Positions 63,691-64,000 of a stretch of DNA of 64,000 bases are shown piece by piece. The notes under the pieces were generated by a model. It had not been told where the DNA came from, searched no databases, and saw only the letters and a list, made by a program, of their open reading frames with translations. Position numbers and translations under genes: made by a program. The DNA is from Tubiluchus corallicola (lineage: Eukaryota; Priapulida; Priapulimorpha; Priapulimorphida; Tubiluchidae). Location of the stretch: assembly GCA_030141605.1 (NCBI GenBank), contig JAQGDQ010000412.1, forward strand, positions 102,501 to 166,500, read 5' to 3'. The number at the start of each line of letters is the position of its first letter. The stretch's first letter is position 1.

Positions 63691-63863
63691 GCTATGCTAC
63701 TATGTAAATAACAGCCAAGTAAATTTAATATTTAAATATGGTTGTACTGTAGATCTAAACGAAAATGTAAAATTAAAGGTTAAGAACTCATTTAAAGATT
63801 GTTTTAAGATACCAATTATAGCTTCTTATAACACTGTATATTGAAATATAATTATAACTCATA

Positions 63864-63881
63864 ACAATAATAATAATAATG

Positions 63882-63970
<89 letters not shown>
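63864..63970. repeat. (TAA)n microsatellite
   Basis: TAA array at the right end of the LINE-derived sequence, a plausible 3' tail. Confidence 0.95.
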
Positions 63971-63971
<1 letters not shown>

Positions 63972-64000
63972 TAAATACTATATATTATTCTAATATATAT

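Overview
This is AT-rich, intron-containing animal DNA full of microsatellites, minisatellites and transposon debris. The gene families seen are metazoan: C-type lectin plus calcium-binding EGF modules, a somatomedin-B 7TM receptor, DEG/ENaC channels, a heparan-sulfate 3-O-sulfotransferase fragment and a BEL/Pao retroelement. The 5S rRNA-like sequence near 53.2 kb resembles invertebrate, perhaps lophotrochozoan, 5S rRNA. That placement is weak inference. Nothing bacterial or organellar was seen.

Region 1 (1-30.4 kb, + strand) is one large secreted or extracellular gene, incomplete at its 5' end. It starts with the last exon of one C-type lectin domain and a three-exon second lectin domain. 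About 53 copies of a roughly 150-bp, phase 1-1 cbEGF exon follow. About 40 copies look intact, nine have lost the normal GT donor (two of these also carry a nonsense codon and one a frameshift), and four are degenerate. The array is nested. A 616-bp one-exon repeat, organised as a 1.845-kb three-exon unit, spans about 8-13.3 kb. A 1.212-kb A-B-C three-exon unit spans about 13.3-27.4 kb. Exons that are hybrid inside their coding sequence mark the joins. A 724-bp assembly gap lies at 27438-28161.

Region 2 (30.8-34.3 kb) is a decayed BEL/Pao LTR element with two related LTRs, a polypurine tract and only RNase H-end/integrase remnants. No gene was recognised at 34.3-38.0 kb.

Region 3 (38.0-43.9 kb, - strand) is a two-exon gene for a 976-residue receptor: signal peptide, somatomedin-B domain, Cys-rich ectodomain and seven membrane segments. 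A 2.27-kb minisatellite of 48-bp units fills most of its single intron.

Region 4 (44-51.6 kb) is repeats: a piggyBac-like MITE with TTAA ends, a large palindromic foldback element with a pentanucleotide satellite in its loop, a LINE reverse-transcriptase tail, and long TCAC/TC tracts.

Region 5 (51.6-64 kb, + strand) is a segmentally duplicated DEG/ENaC neighbourhood. It holds a complete intronless 511-residue channel gene (60.4-62.0 kb) and a truncated second copy (52.2-53.0 kb). A third copy, of the promoter and first 60 codons only, is fused to the C-terminal half of a heparan-sulfate 3-O-sulfotransferase (57.6-58.4 kb). A 5S-derived element, a 54-bp minisatellite and LINE fragments are interspersed.

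The genes do not form an operon or pathway. Lectin/EGF protein, 7TM receptor and DEG/ENaC channel are all cell-surface or extracellular proteins. The strongest signals are the exon-level recombination mosaic in the EGF array, the promoter-duplication chimera, and the 5S-headed Pol III-type element.
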